Source of the DNA: Casuarina equisetifolia | Lineage: Eukaryota > Streptophyta > Magnoliopsida > Fagales > Casuarinaceae | NCBI GenBank assembly: GCA_028551475.1 | Contig: CM052361.1 | Location: 20,969,491-21,033,490, forward strand | DNA: 64,000 nt | Direction of reading: 5' to 3' | Shown here: positions 22,447 through 33,817 of the stretch, in pieces | Layout: every line of letters starts with the position of its first letter | How positions within the stretch are numbered: position 1 is the stretch's first letter | Notes under the pieces: model-generated | Told to the model about the DNA's origin: nothing | The model's input: only the letters and a program-made list of their open reading frames with translations | Databases searched by the model: none | Made by a program: the position numbers and the translations under genes

Positions 22447-25400
22447 TCAGACAAATTCAAATCGCATAAAAAGCCTTACGGAGTTGTACTTGTCTCCTTT
22501 ACGGTCATAAAGAGGAACTGCACGGATCCCTGGCCGCAGTTCCCAAACTGGCAAGCAAGTTTGGCCACCGAAATCACCCTTCCCAGACATGTCATACTCA
22601 CGTACTTCGATTCGAAGCAAAGAAAGTTCAGGAACTGTTAATGGAAATGTGAAGTCCTTGTCCCAAACAGGAGCCCAGTCATCCTCTATTTTCTTTGTCT
22701 CCTTCATTGTCTTATCAGCTGCTAATCCTACTATGCCAAGCTGCCGTACAAATTCATGCAAGAAGAATTCAGGAAAGTAAACGTCAGAGCCCAGACACCA
22801 CCATCCTATACAGTTCTATACACCAAAACCTCTTAGAAGTTGAATCTTAAGTAATAAATCAGTACGATGAGGCGATGGTTTGAAGATAATAGACAGCATA
22901 AAATTCGTAGTTTATTGAACAGCTAAGGTCCACAAACTTACCCTGACGTAAAAATCTGGTGGTGAATACTTATCGAAGTGTGTTTGTTTAAAATCCAAAT
23001 TCCATCCATCTCCCATGTATACTCTCACCTGTCAAGTAAAATTGAGAGTCTTGAAGGAAAAGAAAAAGCTACTAAGGGGGTGCAGAACTGGACTTTTAGT
23101 TTGCAATGAGCTTACCTTTAAGGTCTTCTTCACTTCTAATTCTGCTTTAGGATCAAACACCTCATTATTTGGACCCACTTTCATGAGAATATCAGGCTTT
23201 TTCACATAACCACAACCCCCGTTCGATCTGAACATCCCTTGCATGAACCAAAGATGTTTACCGTGTCCCTGCTTGATCAAGATCAATAATGGCCTTACTT
23301 GGGTGATACAAGCTGCTTCAGTTCAACAAATATCAACCCATTTTACAACTCATAACCCCCGTTCGATTTGAAAACTTTACCAATGCACAAAGTGGCTCAG
23401 TGATCTTAAAATAGAAATTTAGAAGGAAACAGAAAAAGCTTTCATTGACTTATGTATTGCAGTTGGCAATACAAGAAAGAAGAAAACTGAAGCAAACCTG
23501 CATATTAAATGCAACCATTTGAGCTCCATGTGTCCAACCAATTAGGGCACTGTAGTTTGAGGAGTTAAATCGAGTGCCCTTGGGATACACTCTTAGGAAA
23601 TTTTTCTGTGTAAATCTGCACATCCATGGGAATTGCAAGCATCAATGTAGGAAAATCAACAGAAACAACCAACAAAAGCTGAACTCCTCAAATATGGTTG
23701 TACCATGAGAAAATTACTCTTAAGGTTTCTCGGTAGAAGTGGATTATTACCTAACAACTTCCGTTCCATGAGATGAAATAGCCTTTTTAAGTGCTTGTTC
23801 ACTCAAACTAAGACGTCTAACTTTGTTGGCTTCAACTTTTAATGCCTCCTTCAGACCACCCTTGGGTTTTCCAGCATGAATGGCGATTAGGCTCTTATAC
23901 GTACATGCAGCTGGTGGACGTGATTCATGATCAGAGTCATCACTGTCCTCATCATCCTGACTGTTTTCACTTGACTCACTATCACTCTGCAAGAAAATAC
24001 AGCAAGATTACAGTATTAAAAAGGTAAGGTTGGATATCAGGTAGAGATGAATTTCATATGTGTTAAAGCTAAAGTAAGTTCTACATGGTCTTCACTAGAA
24101 TCCTCTTCCTTCACTTGATTATCTTTGTTTCCCTTTTTAGTTTCGGCTGAGAGGTATTCCTTTGGAGGTTTGGTTGAAATGATGATTCGATGCTTCAAAT
24201 CTTCTGGTGAAGGGAACTCTTCTAAACTTCCAGCTTCAGGAGAATACAATATATCTTCAAATGTTTGAGTGATCATCTGAAAAGTAAGACTGCAATCAGA
24301 CTAATTGTAAACAAGATTAGTGATTTTAAATGGTATTCAGCATTGAAAGATCACCTGAGCTACTTTGGCCCGGAGTTCAGGGGTAAGGTGGTCTTCAAGG
24401 GTTATTACGACAGGGTATGGGGACGCAGAAAACGCATGCTCCCTTATGCATTTCAAGCATTCAATAAGTTCCACTGGAGTTGTCAGCGTCCTACACTTAC
24501 AAACGCGATATTTAGACAGATCTCAGGCATCTCATGGAAAATAAAAAAACTCAAAAGGAAAGAACAATAAACAGAGTCTAAAAAAATTTCCAGTAGTTGC
24601 AGTTCACTATAAAAAAATTGAAAATGAAAGGGAAGAAAACGGCTAGAACTCATTGATCCTCTCTTCTGCTTTATTATAATTTCCAGTAATCTATGATCAT
24701 ACATTATATAGCTGGTCTGGTCTAAACCCAGACCTCAGTGATAGTTGATTTTGAAGAAGCAAATAAGTATTCTATGGGTGCTGAAAAGCAACATTTGTCA
24801 TCTATGATGATATGCTGAATGCACTAGTAGAAAACTAAATGTTCTCAGATATTCTTTGTTGCATCTATGATGATATTTGTTGCAATATTTGTCATCTATG
24901 ATGATATGTGACAAGTGTTGACAAACTAATTGCCAAAAATATTTAGACTTCCATGATTGAGTCCCCTCTAAACCGTTTTAATGATGAAAAAGCAGTCACC
25001 TTCCAGTTGAATACTGAAAAGTCCCCCCTTTTTGGAGTCTTTGAGTCCCAAGAAAATTTCTCCTACATCAATTTTCTATGCTTCCTCCAGGCTGAAATGG
25101 CAAAGATGATAACTTCAAACCAGAATCAATTTTCTATGGTTTTGAAGTTGTATGCGTATGCATGTCCAGTTTAATTTCCTAGGAAAATAGATATTTAGAA
25201 ACACAGAAAGAGACATAGAATTGTCTACTAATCAATTAAAAAGCAGCTGCAGAGGACATTCTGCAGTAGCTGTTAAGCTAGGTTAGCTTCTAAGTATCAT
25301 GATTCTGATATCAAGAGATATCCAATTGATCATTCAGTTTCTTGGTTAAGAGATCAAACAGAAAGAGAGAGAGAGAATGCATAATTGAAAGAAAGTTCTC

Positions 25401-26267
25401 TATAACAACACAGAGAATCAAGTGCCGCGGTTCAAAAGATTCAGAGTTGGGATATAATTTATATACCATCCATGATAAACATGAACACCTTCATCTTTGT
25501 CGTTATTTGGCCAAAGATCAAGTTCCACCACTCTTACACCTCTCTTCAGTGCACTTATAATAGGGTGAATACTGCAGTCACTGTTGAGTTGGTTACCGGT
25601 AAGGTATGAATTATGACCAGTGTAGATGAAATAATGAGACAATGGAGCTGTCATATCCTGGTGAACCTGAAGGAAAATCCAAATGTACAGTGTCAAATCG
25701 CAATGGACTCCAAGATTAGTCAAACTTGATCCTGATCTTGATCTTAGATATCTAGTCTAAGACCAAAACACTGACGACCTTCGTTAATTTTCATTACCAA
25801 TTTTCTAATCGACCCGATCAATGAACTAAAGCTACCTTAAAATGAAAAATATGCAGTAATCAGTTTGAGCAAGATCACAAGATTGTAGTAATCCGTTTGC
25901 TTTTCCTCCGATTGCCTACATAGACTCTGAGGACAAACATAAACAGTACCTTATCTCCAATAGGTGGATTGAGCTCCGCAGAGAACAAGTAGTGGTGAAA
26001 ATCATCGAGGGTGAGAGTGTGTTTCCTAGTGTACTTGGAAATATGATGCCGCTTATGCAAGACCTGCCCCACAGTCCGTTCAGCATCTGTGATAGACGCG
26101 CCGCTTTCACCCTGAACCTCCACCAAGAACTTCCGCAACTGCTCCGTCGTCATTTGGGTGCCACCTTCTGTGTACTTCTTGAACGCTTCCTTCACGTCCG
26201 GTGGTGGCTCCGCCTCCTTGATCTTAAACCTCCTAGTGATGCACATGCACATCCTATACGTCCCCAT
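22447..26267 (-). CDS. Phosphoinositide-specific phospholipase C, upstream tandem copy (PLC-B)
   Basis: Nine exons on the complement: 25950-26267, 25467-25666, 24355-24490, 24085-24276, 23751-23986, 23498-23615, 23116-23268, 22942-23028, 22447-22740; 577 residues. The fold order is that of plant PI-PLC: N-terminal EF-hand-like region ([19 protein letters not shown]), X domain with [13 protein letters not shown] (His124), VELDLWP and VYHG (His171), then an acidic Asp/Glu/Ser linker ([17 protein letters not shown]), Y domain ([25 protein letters not shown]) and C2 domain ([37 protein letters not shown]). It is close to the consensus of the PLC2/PLC4/PLC5 group. Exons 3, 6, 7 and 8 have exactly the same lengths (136, 118, 153, 87) as in PLC-A, so the pair arose by tandem duplication. 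The exon 4 donor (CAT/GTAGAA) is the least certain boundary. Start is MGTYRMCMC; an upstream in-frame TTG is not used. Confidence 0.93.
24793..24907. repeat. Triplicated short motif in PLC-B intron 2
   Basis: The motif CATCTATGATGATAT occurs three times within about 115 bp, twice preceded by ATTTGT and once by TTTGTTG. It is confined to the enlarged second intron (976 bp). No function is evident. Confidence 0.8.
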
Positions 26268-28994
26268 TCTGCCGAAACTTTCAGAAACCAAGCGGCTTTG
26301 GATGTTTGACTTGGGGGATCAAAAATCAAAGCATCCGAGCCACAGAGAAACTGAGAGACAAAAAAAAAGGGAGGGATAGAGAGAGAGAGAGAGAGAGAGA
26401 GACTTAGAGGGTGTGAAGGCTGAAAGCTGTACGCTAGTGGAACTTGGGCTCTCTGACATTATATAAAGAATGATTACGGTCTAAATCGAGTTGTTTAAGT
26501 CCAACTGTGTATCTTGCAGCTGGCCATGTTTGGTTTTGAAGATTCTTATATTTTTATTTGATCTTTCACACTGCCTTTTTCTTCCTCGGTTTAGATTGGC
26601 TCTCTTTCCGTTCCCCACATATTGTTTACTGTGGGCCTCGGACGAGGTTCTTCCATGTGAAATCGAGGTTTTATTACTGGTATGGCCGAGGACGAAACTG
26701 TGCAGCACAGCAACCGAGTGATTTAGTTAATCTCCCCCGTTTAAACAAAGCTTAAACAAAGCTTACAAATGGACTTGTTTATCCTCTGAAAGAAGATGAT
26801 TAGTATGGTGAAATCGGAATTGTCCAATTCGACGTTAAAGAATTGTATACTTTATTGAAAGAATTTGAACATGTAGTGGAGGTAGCCATCATTAAGGAGT
26901 TATTCTTTCTTTTCAAATGATAAAGATGAGGTAGAAGGTAGTGTTTGTATGTATGAACAACCTTAAACTTCAAAGAACAACTGCTTAAGTAGCATCTTTT
27001 CCGAACGATATCACATCAACCACTTGTAATCAAACGATTAAATTTGATCCATCACTTCTCCTGCATACGTAACCAGAATTCCTGTGTTTGTTTTTCAAAG
27101 GTAGTGGGGACAGCAATATCGGGTTCTCCATAGATTCTTGGAGACAGGTGTTTGAAAGATTGCTATTAGTCAGACGTTCAAATTGCCTTTTCCATTCTCA
27201 AGATAAACTCCAGAAAAACTTTATAAAATGGAGTGGCAATGAGAGAGCATCTGTACCTAATGAATTCTCCAAGGTCACAACATTCACGTGGAGTGACAAG
27301 CAGTAAAGAAAGAATCCATTGACTCTTCCAACATTTATAGCTTCAGATGGGGCATCTCTCTCTTTCTCTACTTTCCTTGCCCATTGGCTTCACCGTGAAG
27401 ATCGAAAGTTTAAAAAAGCAAGAAACAAAAATCGCATCTTTGCTTTGAGTGGTTAAACCACTTCCAAATCGCATCAGTTGGGCAGAATCCAAAAGGAAAA
27501 GTTTATATAATCATCAAGTTCTGTTCTGAGTCAGATGGCACCCCAGCTGCTCTACAACTAATCCAGAATCCATTTGGTTTGATGGGTTCAAAGTGGAGTG
27601 GCGATCAAGGACCGAGGCATATTCGGGGGAGGTGTACTAAAAGACACGAGTTAATCAACTTGGTAGCTCGTGTTAATTGCTTCTGATATGCTTGATGTGC
27701 CAGCTAAAGTTTGTTTTAAACGATGTCAAAATCAACTTCGCCATACACTAATCACATAATAAAGTTTGCTCTGTGGTGGACATCGTTGACAGAGTTCGCA
27801 ATGAGTGTAAAAGGCGTCTTCCTGGTAGGACCAACGCGTTGAAGCTTCGGCAGGCGTGTTCCACGAGAAGGGAAGCATGTCTTAATTTGGGAGGTTTAAC
27901 AATTAATGAAGAGACCGAATTCCCATGCAACAAACTCAATTTTGGAAGATAGTTCTCAGAATATTTCTTATAATTAATAGTATCTTATTATACTGAAATA
28001 TATTTAGAATTAGAATAAGTAATAAGGCAATGTTCTAATCTTTTCTTTAAGTTAATTTTAAAGCTTTTGTAAACTCTATAAATATTGGTAATTTAGAGGC
28101 AACTTAGTGCATAAGGGACAGTGTTAGAGAATTGCAAATAAAACTAATGTCAAAGGTACTGTAAAATCCGGCAAGCAGTCACGAGTTTGGTAGAGAAAGA
28201 TAATATTTATACTTTTTATAAATTTTTAATAAAAATAAAAATATATAAATAAATTTATTAGTGACATTAAAGGTAGAATAATGTTTTATAAATTATTCTA
28301 AATTTTGTATCTTATGTATCTTTATTACTTATTTTATATGCCAATTAATGTGTGATACAATACTTTTGTTCTAACATTCTTCTCAAATTGCATGTCATAA
28401 TGGAAATACTATAAATTAGACGAGGAGAGAGTTCTAAAAATAGACAAAATAATTGTAAAGAAAAATAAGGTACCAATTTTAGAGTATTTCACTTTTGAAA
28501 CTGATTTATGAGCAGAAGGCATATATTTTATTTTTTTGAAAAAAATTATAAATAAAATTTAAATAAGGTGGGACTGTTGCCCACGTTTTAGCAATGGTTA
28601 CTTTGACTGCTAGAACTCACCACAGATGCTGACCATTTACAGCTCAATGTGGAGCCCATCGTTACTTGTAATTCAAAAAAGTACTCACAACGCCACATCA
28701 GAGACCAGATTGGGTGTTTGAGCGTACGTTCAAAGTCCAGAAACATTATTGTTGGGTCTGCTTGTCAACGATCGTACTCGGTTACGTGGGCCAAGTTTGG
28801 AATGGCGATGGTGGCGACTGCGTCGGCATAAATTGACAAGACATTACTCGGAGTGGTTTTTTACTTTTTCACTTTTCCCATCTGAAATTGAGGGAATGAT
28901 TACTCTTCTAATTTCGTATTCATAGGGTCTGAACGAATTTAAGATTTCCTGGGAAGGAGTACTGATCCTGGCTCATGACCTTGACCAGTACCTT
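26268..28994. other. Divergent intergenic region between PLC-B and PPR genes
   Basis: About 2.7 kb holding two divergent promoters. From about 27940 to 28560 it is strongly AT-rich. Several short ORFs exist on both strands but none shows a domain, splice context or codon bias of a gene. No tRNA, rRNA or complete transposon was recognised. Confidence 0.6.
26378..26465 (-). promoter_or_regulatory. PLC-B 5' leader (GA)n tract and TATA-like box
   Basis: An uninterrupted AG dinucleotide tract (26378-26402) lies about 110-135 bp upstream of the PLC-B ATG. A TATATAA box on the minus strand (26459-26465) lies about 190 bp upstream. The spacing places a transcription start around 26430 with the tract in the 5' UTR. 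On the gene strand the tract reads CT, common in plant leaders. The start site itself is inferred. Confidence 0.5.
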
Positions 28995-30770
28995 ATGTGG
29001 AGGCAAAGATTTAACCTTTGGCCCAGATTGGGAAACCCAAAACACTACTACTGTACGTTCTTACAGGACTACAAGCTTATTGATCTTTTGAAATCTTGCA
29101 AGGAAATCTCAGAAACCTCTCAAATACATGGCTCCATGGTCAAGACTGGTCTTGATCATGTCCCCTTCACTCTCAGCAAGCTTCTTGCCTGTTCCATCCA
29201 AGACATGGAATACGCAGCCTCAATTTTCAATCATATACAAAACCCCAACTTATATATGTTCAATATCATGCTGAGAGGCTATTCCTCTGGTGATGACCCA
29301 ACGCAAGCGTTTGGTGTTTTCTATCGTCTGAGGGCTCGAGGAATCATGTTAGACCAGTTTTCTTTCGTTGCTACTCTTAAAGCCTGTGCTCGTGTAGTGG
29401 CCATTGGCACTGGGCAGGGGATTCATGGGATAATTGTGAGGTCTGGGCATGGGCTGTTTATCGATGTAAAGAATACCCTTTTGCATCTGTATTGTACTTG
29501 CACGAGAACTGGCGATGCTCATAAGTTGTTTGATGAGTTTCCTCAATGTGATTTGGTTTCTTGGAACACTTTGATGGGTGCCTATCTTCGTATATCTCGA
29601 CCTACTCTGGTATTGGATTTGTTTTGTAGAATGTATAGGATTGGTATTGGAGCCAGTGTCACCACAGTTTTGAGTGTTCTATCTGCTATTGGTGATGTTG
29701 GAAATATACGTGGAGGGGAGTCTTTTCATGGACATTGCATTAAAGTTGGCTTTTGTTCTGATATGAATTTGGTCACTGCTTTGATGGATATGTATGCAAA
29801 AACCGGAAATATTGAATTGGGCCGTCGGGTTTTCAATGAAGTTGCTGAAAAGGATGTAGTGTCGTGGAATTGTATGATAGATAAGTATGCAAGAATTGGC
29901 ATGGTAGAAGATGCGCTAGCTTTATTAAATGATATGAAACTTCATCGAACCAAGCCAAACTCTTCTACACTGGCCGGATTACTTTCAGCTTGCGCTGCAT
30001 CCGGAGCCCTAAATGTGGGCCAATGCATTAATGACTACGTGGTAGAGGAGGAAATGGTATTGGATGCGGTTCTTGGAACGGCTTTAGTTGATATGTATGC
30101 TAAATGTGGGCTCTTAGATAGGGCTACAGGAATCTTTGATAGGATAGAGAACAAAGATGTAAAATCTTGGACAGCAATGATTTCAGGTTTTGGTGTTCAT
30201 GGGCAGGCGAGAAATGCCATGATGCTATTCTACAGGATGGAGGAGGAGGGGTTTACACCTAATGAAGTCTCTTTCTTGGCAATTTTAACTGCTTGTAGCC
30301 ATGGTGGCCTGGTGACGGAAGGCGTGAGATGTTTTGAGATGATGGTACGTGAATATGGCCTATCACCAAAAATTGAACACTATGGATGTGTGATTGATCT
30401 TTTAGGCCGTGCTGGATTGCTGGAGGAAGCACATAAGTTAATCAAAAGCTTGCCGATTAAGGGTGACGCCACTGCATGGCGCACGCTGCTTGCAGCTTGT
30501 AGAGTTCATGGGAATGTTGAATTGGGGGAATCCGTTAAAAGGGTGTTAGTCAAAATAAGCAATGAACACCCCACCGATTCGATTCTTCTCTCTGGCACTT
30601 ACGCCATTGCTGGAAGGTTGCCAGAAGAAAGAAGCGTGCAGGAAACGAAACAAGAAAAAATAATGAAAAGAGTGAAATCTAAGCCAGCTGGAAAAGAGGA
30701 AGAGAAGGGGATGAAAGAAGCAGGATGTAGCGTAATTGAGATGGATTCTCAGTGGTGGGCATCTAGTTAG
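28995..30770 (+). CDS. PLS-class pentatricopeptide repeat protein, E-type, probably organellar
   Basis: Intronless, 591 residues, as most plant PPR genes. PLS repeats run through the protein, with typical motifs such as NLYMFNIMLRGYSSG, LVSWNTLMGAYLR, DVVSWNCMIDKYARIGM, LVDMYAKCGLLDRA and KSWTAMISGFGVHGQ. An E motif follows (ATAWRTLLAACRVHGNVELG). There is no DYW deaminase domain. The N-terminus is basic and may target an organelle. Family knowledge: PLS proteins bind single-stranded RNA in mitochondria or chloroplasts and commonly specify C-to-U editing sites, with the deaminase supplied in trans when DYW is absent. The closest family member I recall is Arabidopsis At1g26900. The C-terminal tail is unusual: a Lys/Glu-rich insertion (about residues 550-575) interrupts the E motif before AGCSVIEMD. 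The RNA target cannot be read from sequence. Confidence 0.88.
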   Translation: MWRQRFNLWPRLGNPKHYYCTFLQDYKLIDLLKSCKEISETSQIHGSMVKTGLDHVPFTLSKLLACSIQDMEYAASIFNHIQNPNLYMFNIMLRGYSSGDDPTQAFGVFYRLRARGIMLDQFSFVATLKACARVVAIGTGQGIHGIIVRSGHGLFIDVKNTLLHLYCTCTRTGDAHKLFDEFPQCDLVSWNTLMGAYLRISRPTLVLDLFCRMYRIGIGASVTTVLSVLSAIGDVGNIRGGESFHGHCIKVGFCSDMNLVTALMDMYAKTGNIELGRRVFNEVAEKDVVSWNCMIDKYARIGMVEDALALLNDMKLHRTKPNSSTLAGLLSACAASGALNVGQCINDYVVEEEMVLDAVLGTALVDMYAKCGLLDRATGIFDRIENKDVKSWTAMISGFGVHGQARNAMMLFYRMEEEGFTPNEVSFLAILTACSHGGLVTEGVRCFEMMVREYGLSPKIEHYGCVIDLLGRAGLLEEAHKLIKSLPIKGDATAWRTLLAACRVHGNVELGESVKRVLVKISNEHPTDSILLSGTYAIAGRLPEERSVQETKQEKIMKRVKSKPAGKEEEKGMKEAGCSVIEMDSQWWASS

Positions 30771-32881
30771 TGGAATGAGAACAGCTGACTGGTGTTCATT
30801 CCCTGCCTAAGAGAACATTTGTCAATGTCTTTTACCAATTCGACGCAGAAAGAAAACATGCATTCTTTTAGCCCGCCGAATCTATCCAACAAACAAGCAT
30901 CCCTTCGGCCCGCAGATTCTAATTATTGGTCCAAAGAAATCAAGGAATAAAAGTTCTTTACGCCTCTCTTGAGATTACTTTATTGTTTTAACCCTTTTCT
31001 TTTTGATGAATCTGCAACCTAATAAGAGAACCATTCTGTGAAATTTCAGTCCAAAAGTGCTTCTGGAGGATTCGAGTGAGAGGCAAAACTTGGTTTCTTG
31101 CAATAAGAACACCCACTACACCAGGGTCACTATTGGGCTTGAAACTGGGTTTTCACAAATGGGAAGCAAGTGAATAGTTTTTTCTTAGTACCTATCTTAC
31201 TTGTTACTAAAATTTGGATCCAACATCTGTAACATTGGCCAATTATTAACTTAATTAGGGATCAAGGCTGTAATAATTAAGATGTTTGTGATTATTGATA
31301 CATCAATTTAGTGGATCACCTTGTTGGAATAGCGAACAAACAAACTTGAATGGAAGTGTTATCTTGGGTCAGTGGTAAGTTAAGGATCCCTTATCTTATG
31401 AGTCTACCAATGGCTACACAACCACTAACAAATTTATCTGTGGCTTTTATTTTTTTGTTATCTATCCTTGGTTGATAGTTGGACACCTACGTGATAATGA
31501 TCCTTTCATTTAGTTATAAAATGATTCTCTGGAAAACAAATAAGCGATTTTTATGTCTCGAAGAAATTTTCCAAATCCGATGGCCTTTTGTTATCCAATA
31601 AGCGATTTTTACTCCTCAAAGAAAATTCCCCAAGAACTATCAAAAACCTATATTGAGAGGATTATATCTGAGAAATTATTTAGTTATTATTTATAGTGAT
31701 TTCCACTTTCAGTGAGATAATAGGTCACGTGGGCTGGGCGGGACCTTTATTAGTCACTGGGACAATACGTCGGCGGCAAAGGAGATAACTCCGTAAGAGT
31801 CTTTTGGTCGAACAGTTAATGTGCAATTTTCCGAGCTTGTCACCTAAGGGCACCAGTGTTCTAACTTGAGGACAGAATCACTTTTTCCACGTACCAAACG
31901 GGCAGATAAAGCAAGTAAGAAAGCTTCTAAGACAGAAAATAATGGGAAGCAGCCTCGTTTTCATGAACGAGGTAACTGGGATTGGAAAAAGAATTTATAA
32001 CCCAAAGAATGTGGTACACTCCCTAAGACCAGATCACAGAATCTGATAGATACAAAGTATCCAAGAGCCAGCCAGCCATAGGCAGAAGGCACGTCAAAGT
32101 TATACATGGGCTGACATGGACTACAACCCATAATTCATCTAAAGCTAAACTCGATCAAGCACGGGCTTGGCACATAAAAACGCCAAAGAACCTGAACCAT
32201 ACAGGGCAGAGGCAGAGGTATAGAAGGAACAACTGGATATTTTCGGGTGCTTAATCTAGGAAACAGTACACCGACATCCCCTGGTTCACATAAGTAACAA
32301 AGGAAAGGTTTTGCGAGAGACGAGCTTCAAGTCAATCAAATTAGCGAGTACACAAAAAGCCATAAGCACGATCAGAACCAAGTCGACCAACATCTATGGT
32401 CTTTGTAGTCAAAAGCCTACGACAGCGAGCCCTATAAAGATATATATGGTGATGATCACACTTTCATTTCCAAGTACCAATTTCTCATTACTAGTATTCA
32501 AAGACAACCATAGCGCACAGCAACATTGCCTGCACAAATCTGCCACAGAATGCTTCAAACACAAAATGAAGACTATAATCAAAGACCAATATTAATCCAC
32601 TGCTACCTGTGACGATAGCTTATGCCTAAATTTATCCATTTATCAGAACAAAAACATATTTGGTTCAGCCAATTAAGCTACCATAGGTAACCAGCTTGAA
32701 TGCTTGAAAATAACAGAACCATTTTCAGAATTATAAAACAAATAAAGAAACAACCCCCATTAGGTCCTAATCGTCTTCCAACCCACAGACATATCCCTTA
32801 CAAAGAAAAGCTAATAATAATCTGCATTCATTTTTTGGTGATTTTGTCTATAGTCTTCCAAGAGATGCCATCATTTTTTGA
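30771..32881. other. Convergent intergenic region between PPR and PDX1 genes
   Basis: About 2.1 kb between gene 3' ends. The part next to 32882 is probably the PDX1 3' UTR. A short direct repeat (about 31539-31573 and 31597-31631, sharing AATAAGCGATTTTTA and a CC-ending purine block) is the only repeat seen. No gene is supported. Confidence 0.6.
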
Positions 32882-33817
32882 CTACTCCGACCTGTTTGCA
32901 TACCTCTCAACCTTATCATCATTGAGATTAATCCCCACCATAGCCTCACCCAATCCACAGCTCACGTCCGCAAGCGTATCCGGGTCGGTGTAATGGGTCA
33001 CGGCCTGAACAATTGCCCGGGCACGCCTCGCAGGGTCGCCGCTCTTGAAGACGCCAGACCCTACAAACACGCCGTCGCAGCCGAGTTGCATCATCAGTGC
33101 AGCGTCTGCAGGCGTTGCAACCCCGCCAGCGGCGAAGTGAACGACGGGGAGCCTCCCCAGCTGCTTGGTCTGCATGACCAGATCATAGGGTGCACAGATT
33201 TTCTTCGCGAACGTGAAGACTTCATCATCGTCCATGTTCCTCAGCACCCTGATGTCCCCCATTACGGAGCGCACGTGCCTGACGGCCTCGACAACGTTGC
33301 CAGTGCCGGCCTCACCCTTGGTGCGTATCATCGCTGCGCCCTCGCGGATCCGCCGCAGGGCTTCACCAAGGTTCCGACAGCCACAAACAAAAGGGATCCT
33401 GAAGTTATGCTTGTTGATATGGTTCTCCTCGTCGGCGACGGTGAGAACCTCCGACTCATCCACATAATCGACCCCAATGGCCTCGAGGATCTGGGCCTCC
33501 ACAAAGTGGCCGATACGTGCCTTGGCCATAACAGGAATAGTCACGGCGCGCTTGATGTCCTTAATAAGCTGAGGGTCACTCATCCGAGCCACCCCACCCT
33601 GAGCCCGGATATCAGCAGGCACGCGCTCCAGCGCCATCACGGCACACGCACCAGCCTCCTCAGCCAAACGCGCCTGCTCGGCGTTCACCACGTCCATAAT
33701 AACCCCACCGCGGAGCATCTGGGCAAGACCCACCTTCACGGAGAACGGCGACTTCTTCGGCGTCGTCTCATATATCGCACCATTGCCGTACACGGTGACT
33801 ACTCCGGTGTCAGCCAT
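32882..33817 (-). CDS. PDX1: Pyridoxal 5'-phosphate synthase subunit PDX1
   Basis: Intronless, 311 residues, full length for the family. PDX1 is the (beta/alpha)8 synthase that joins ribose 5-phosphate, glyceraldehyde 3-phosphate and ammonia to make pyridoxal 5'-phosphate in the cytosol. The glutaminase PDX2 supplies the ammonia. Diagnostic stretches are [40 protein letters not shown] and the phosphate loop GEAGTGN. The two catalytic lysines are visible at about 99 (MAKARIGH) and 167 ([10 protein letters not shown]), with Asp42 in [22 protein letters not shown] forms the second phosphate site. Similarity is highest to the PDX1.1/PDX1.3 catalytic type; the catalytic lysines argue against the inactive PDX1.2 type. 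The gene is markedly more GC-rich than its flanks. The long frame on the opposite strand is a shadow. Confidence 0.97.
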   Translation of the reverse strand: MADTGVVTVYGNGAIYETTPKKSPFSVKVGLAQMLRGGVIMDVVNAEQARLAEEAGACAVMALERVPADIRAQGGVARMSDPQLIKDIKRAVTIPVMAKARIGHFVEAQILEAIGVDYVDESEVLTVADEENHINKHNFRIPFVCGCRNLGEALRRIREGAAMIRTKGEAGTGNVVEAVRHVRSVMGDIRVLRNMDDDEVFTFAKKICAPYDLVMQTKQLGRLPVVHFAAGGVATPADAALMMQLGCDGVFVGSGVFKSGDPARRARAIVQAVTHYTDPDTLADVSCGLGEAMVGINLNDDKVERYANRSE

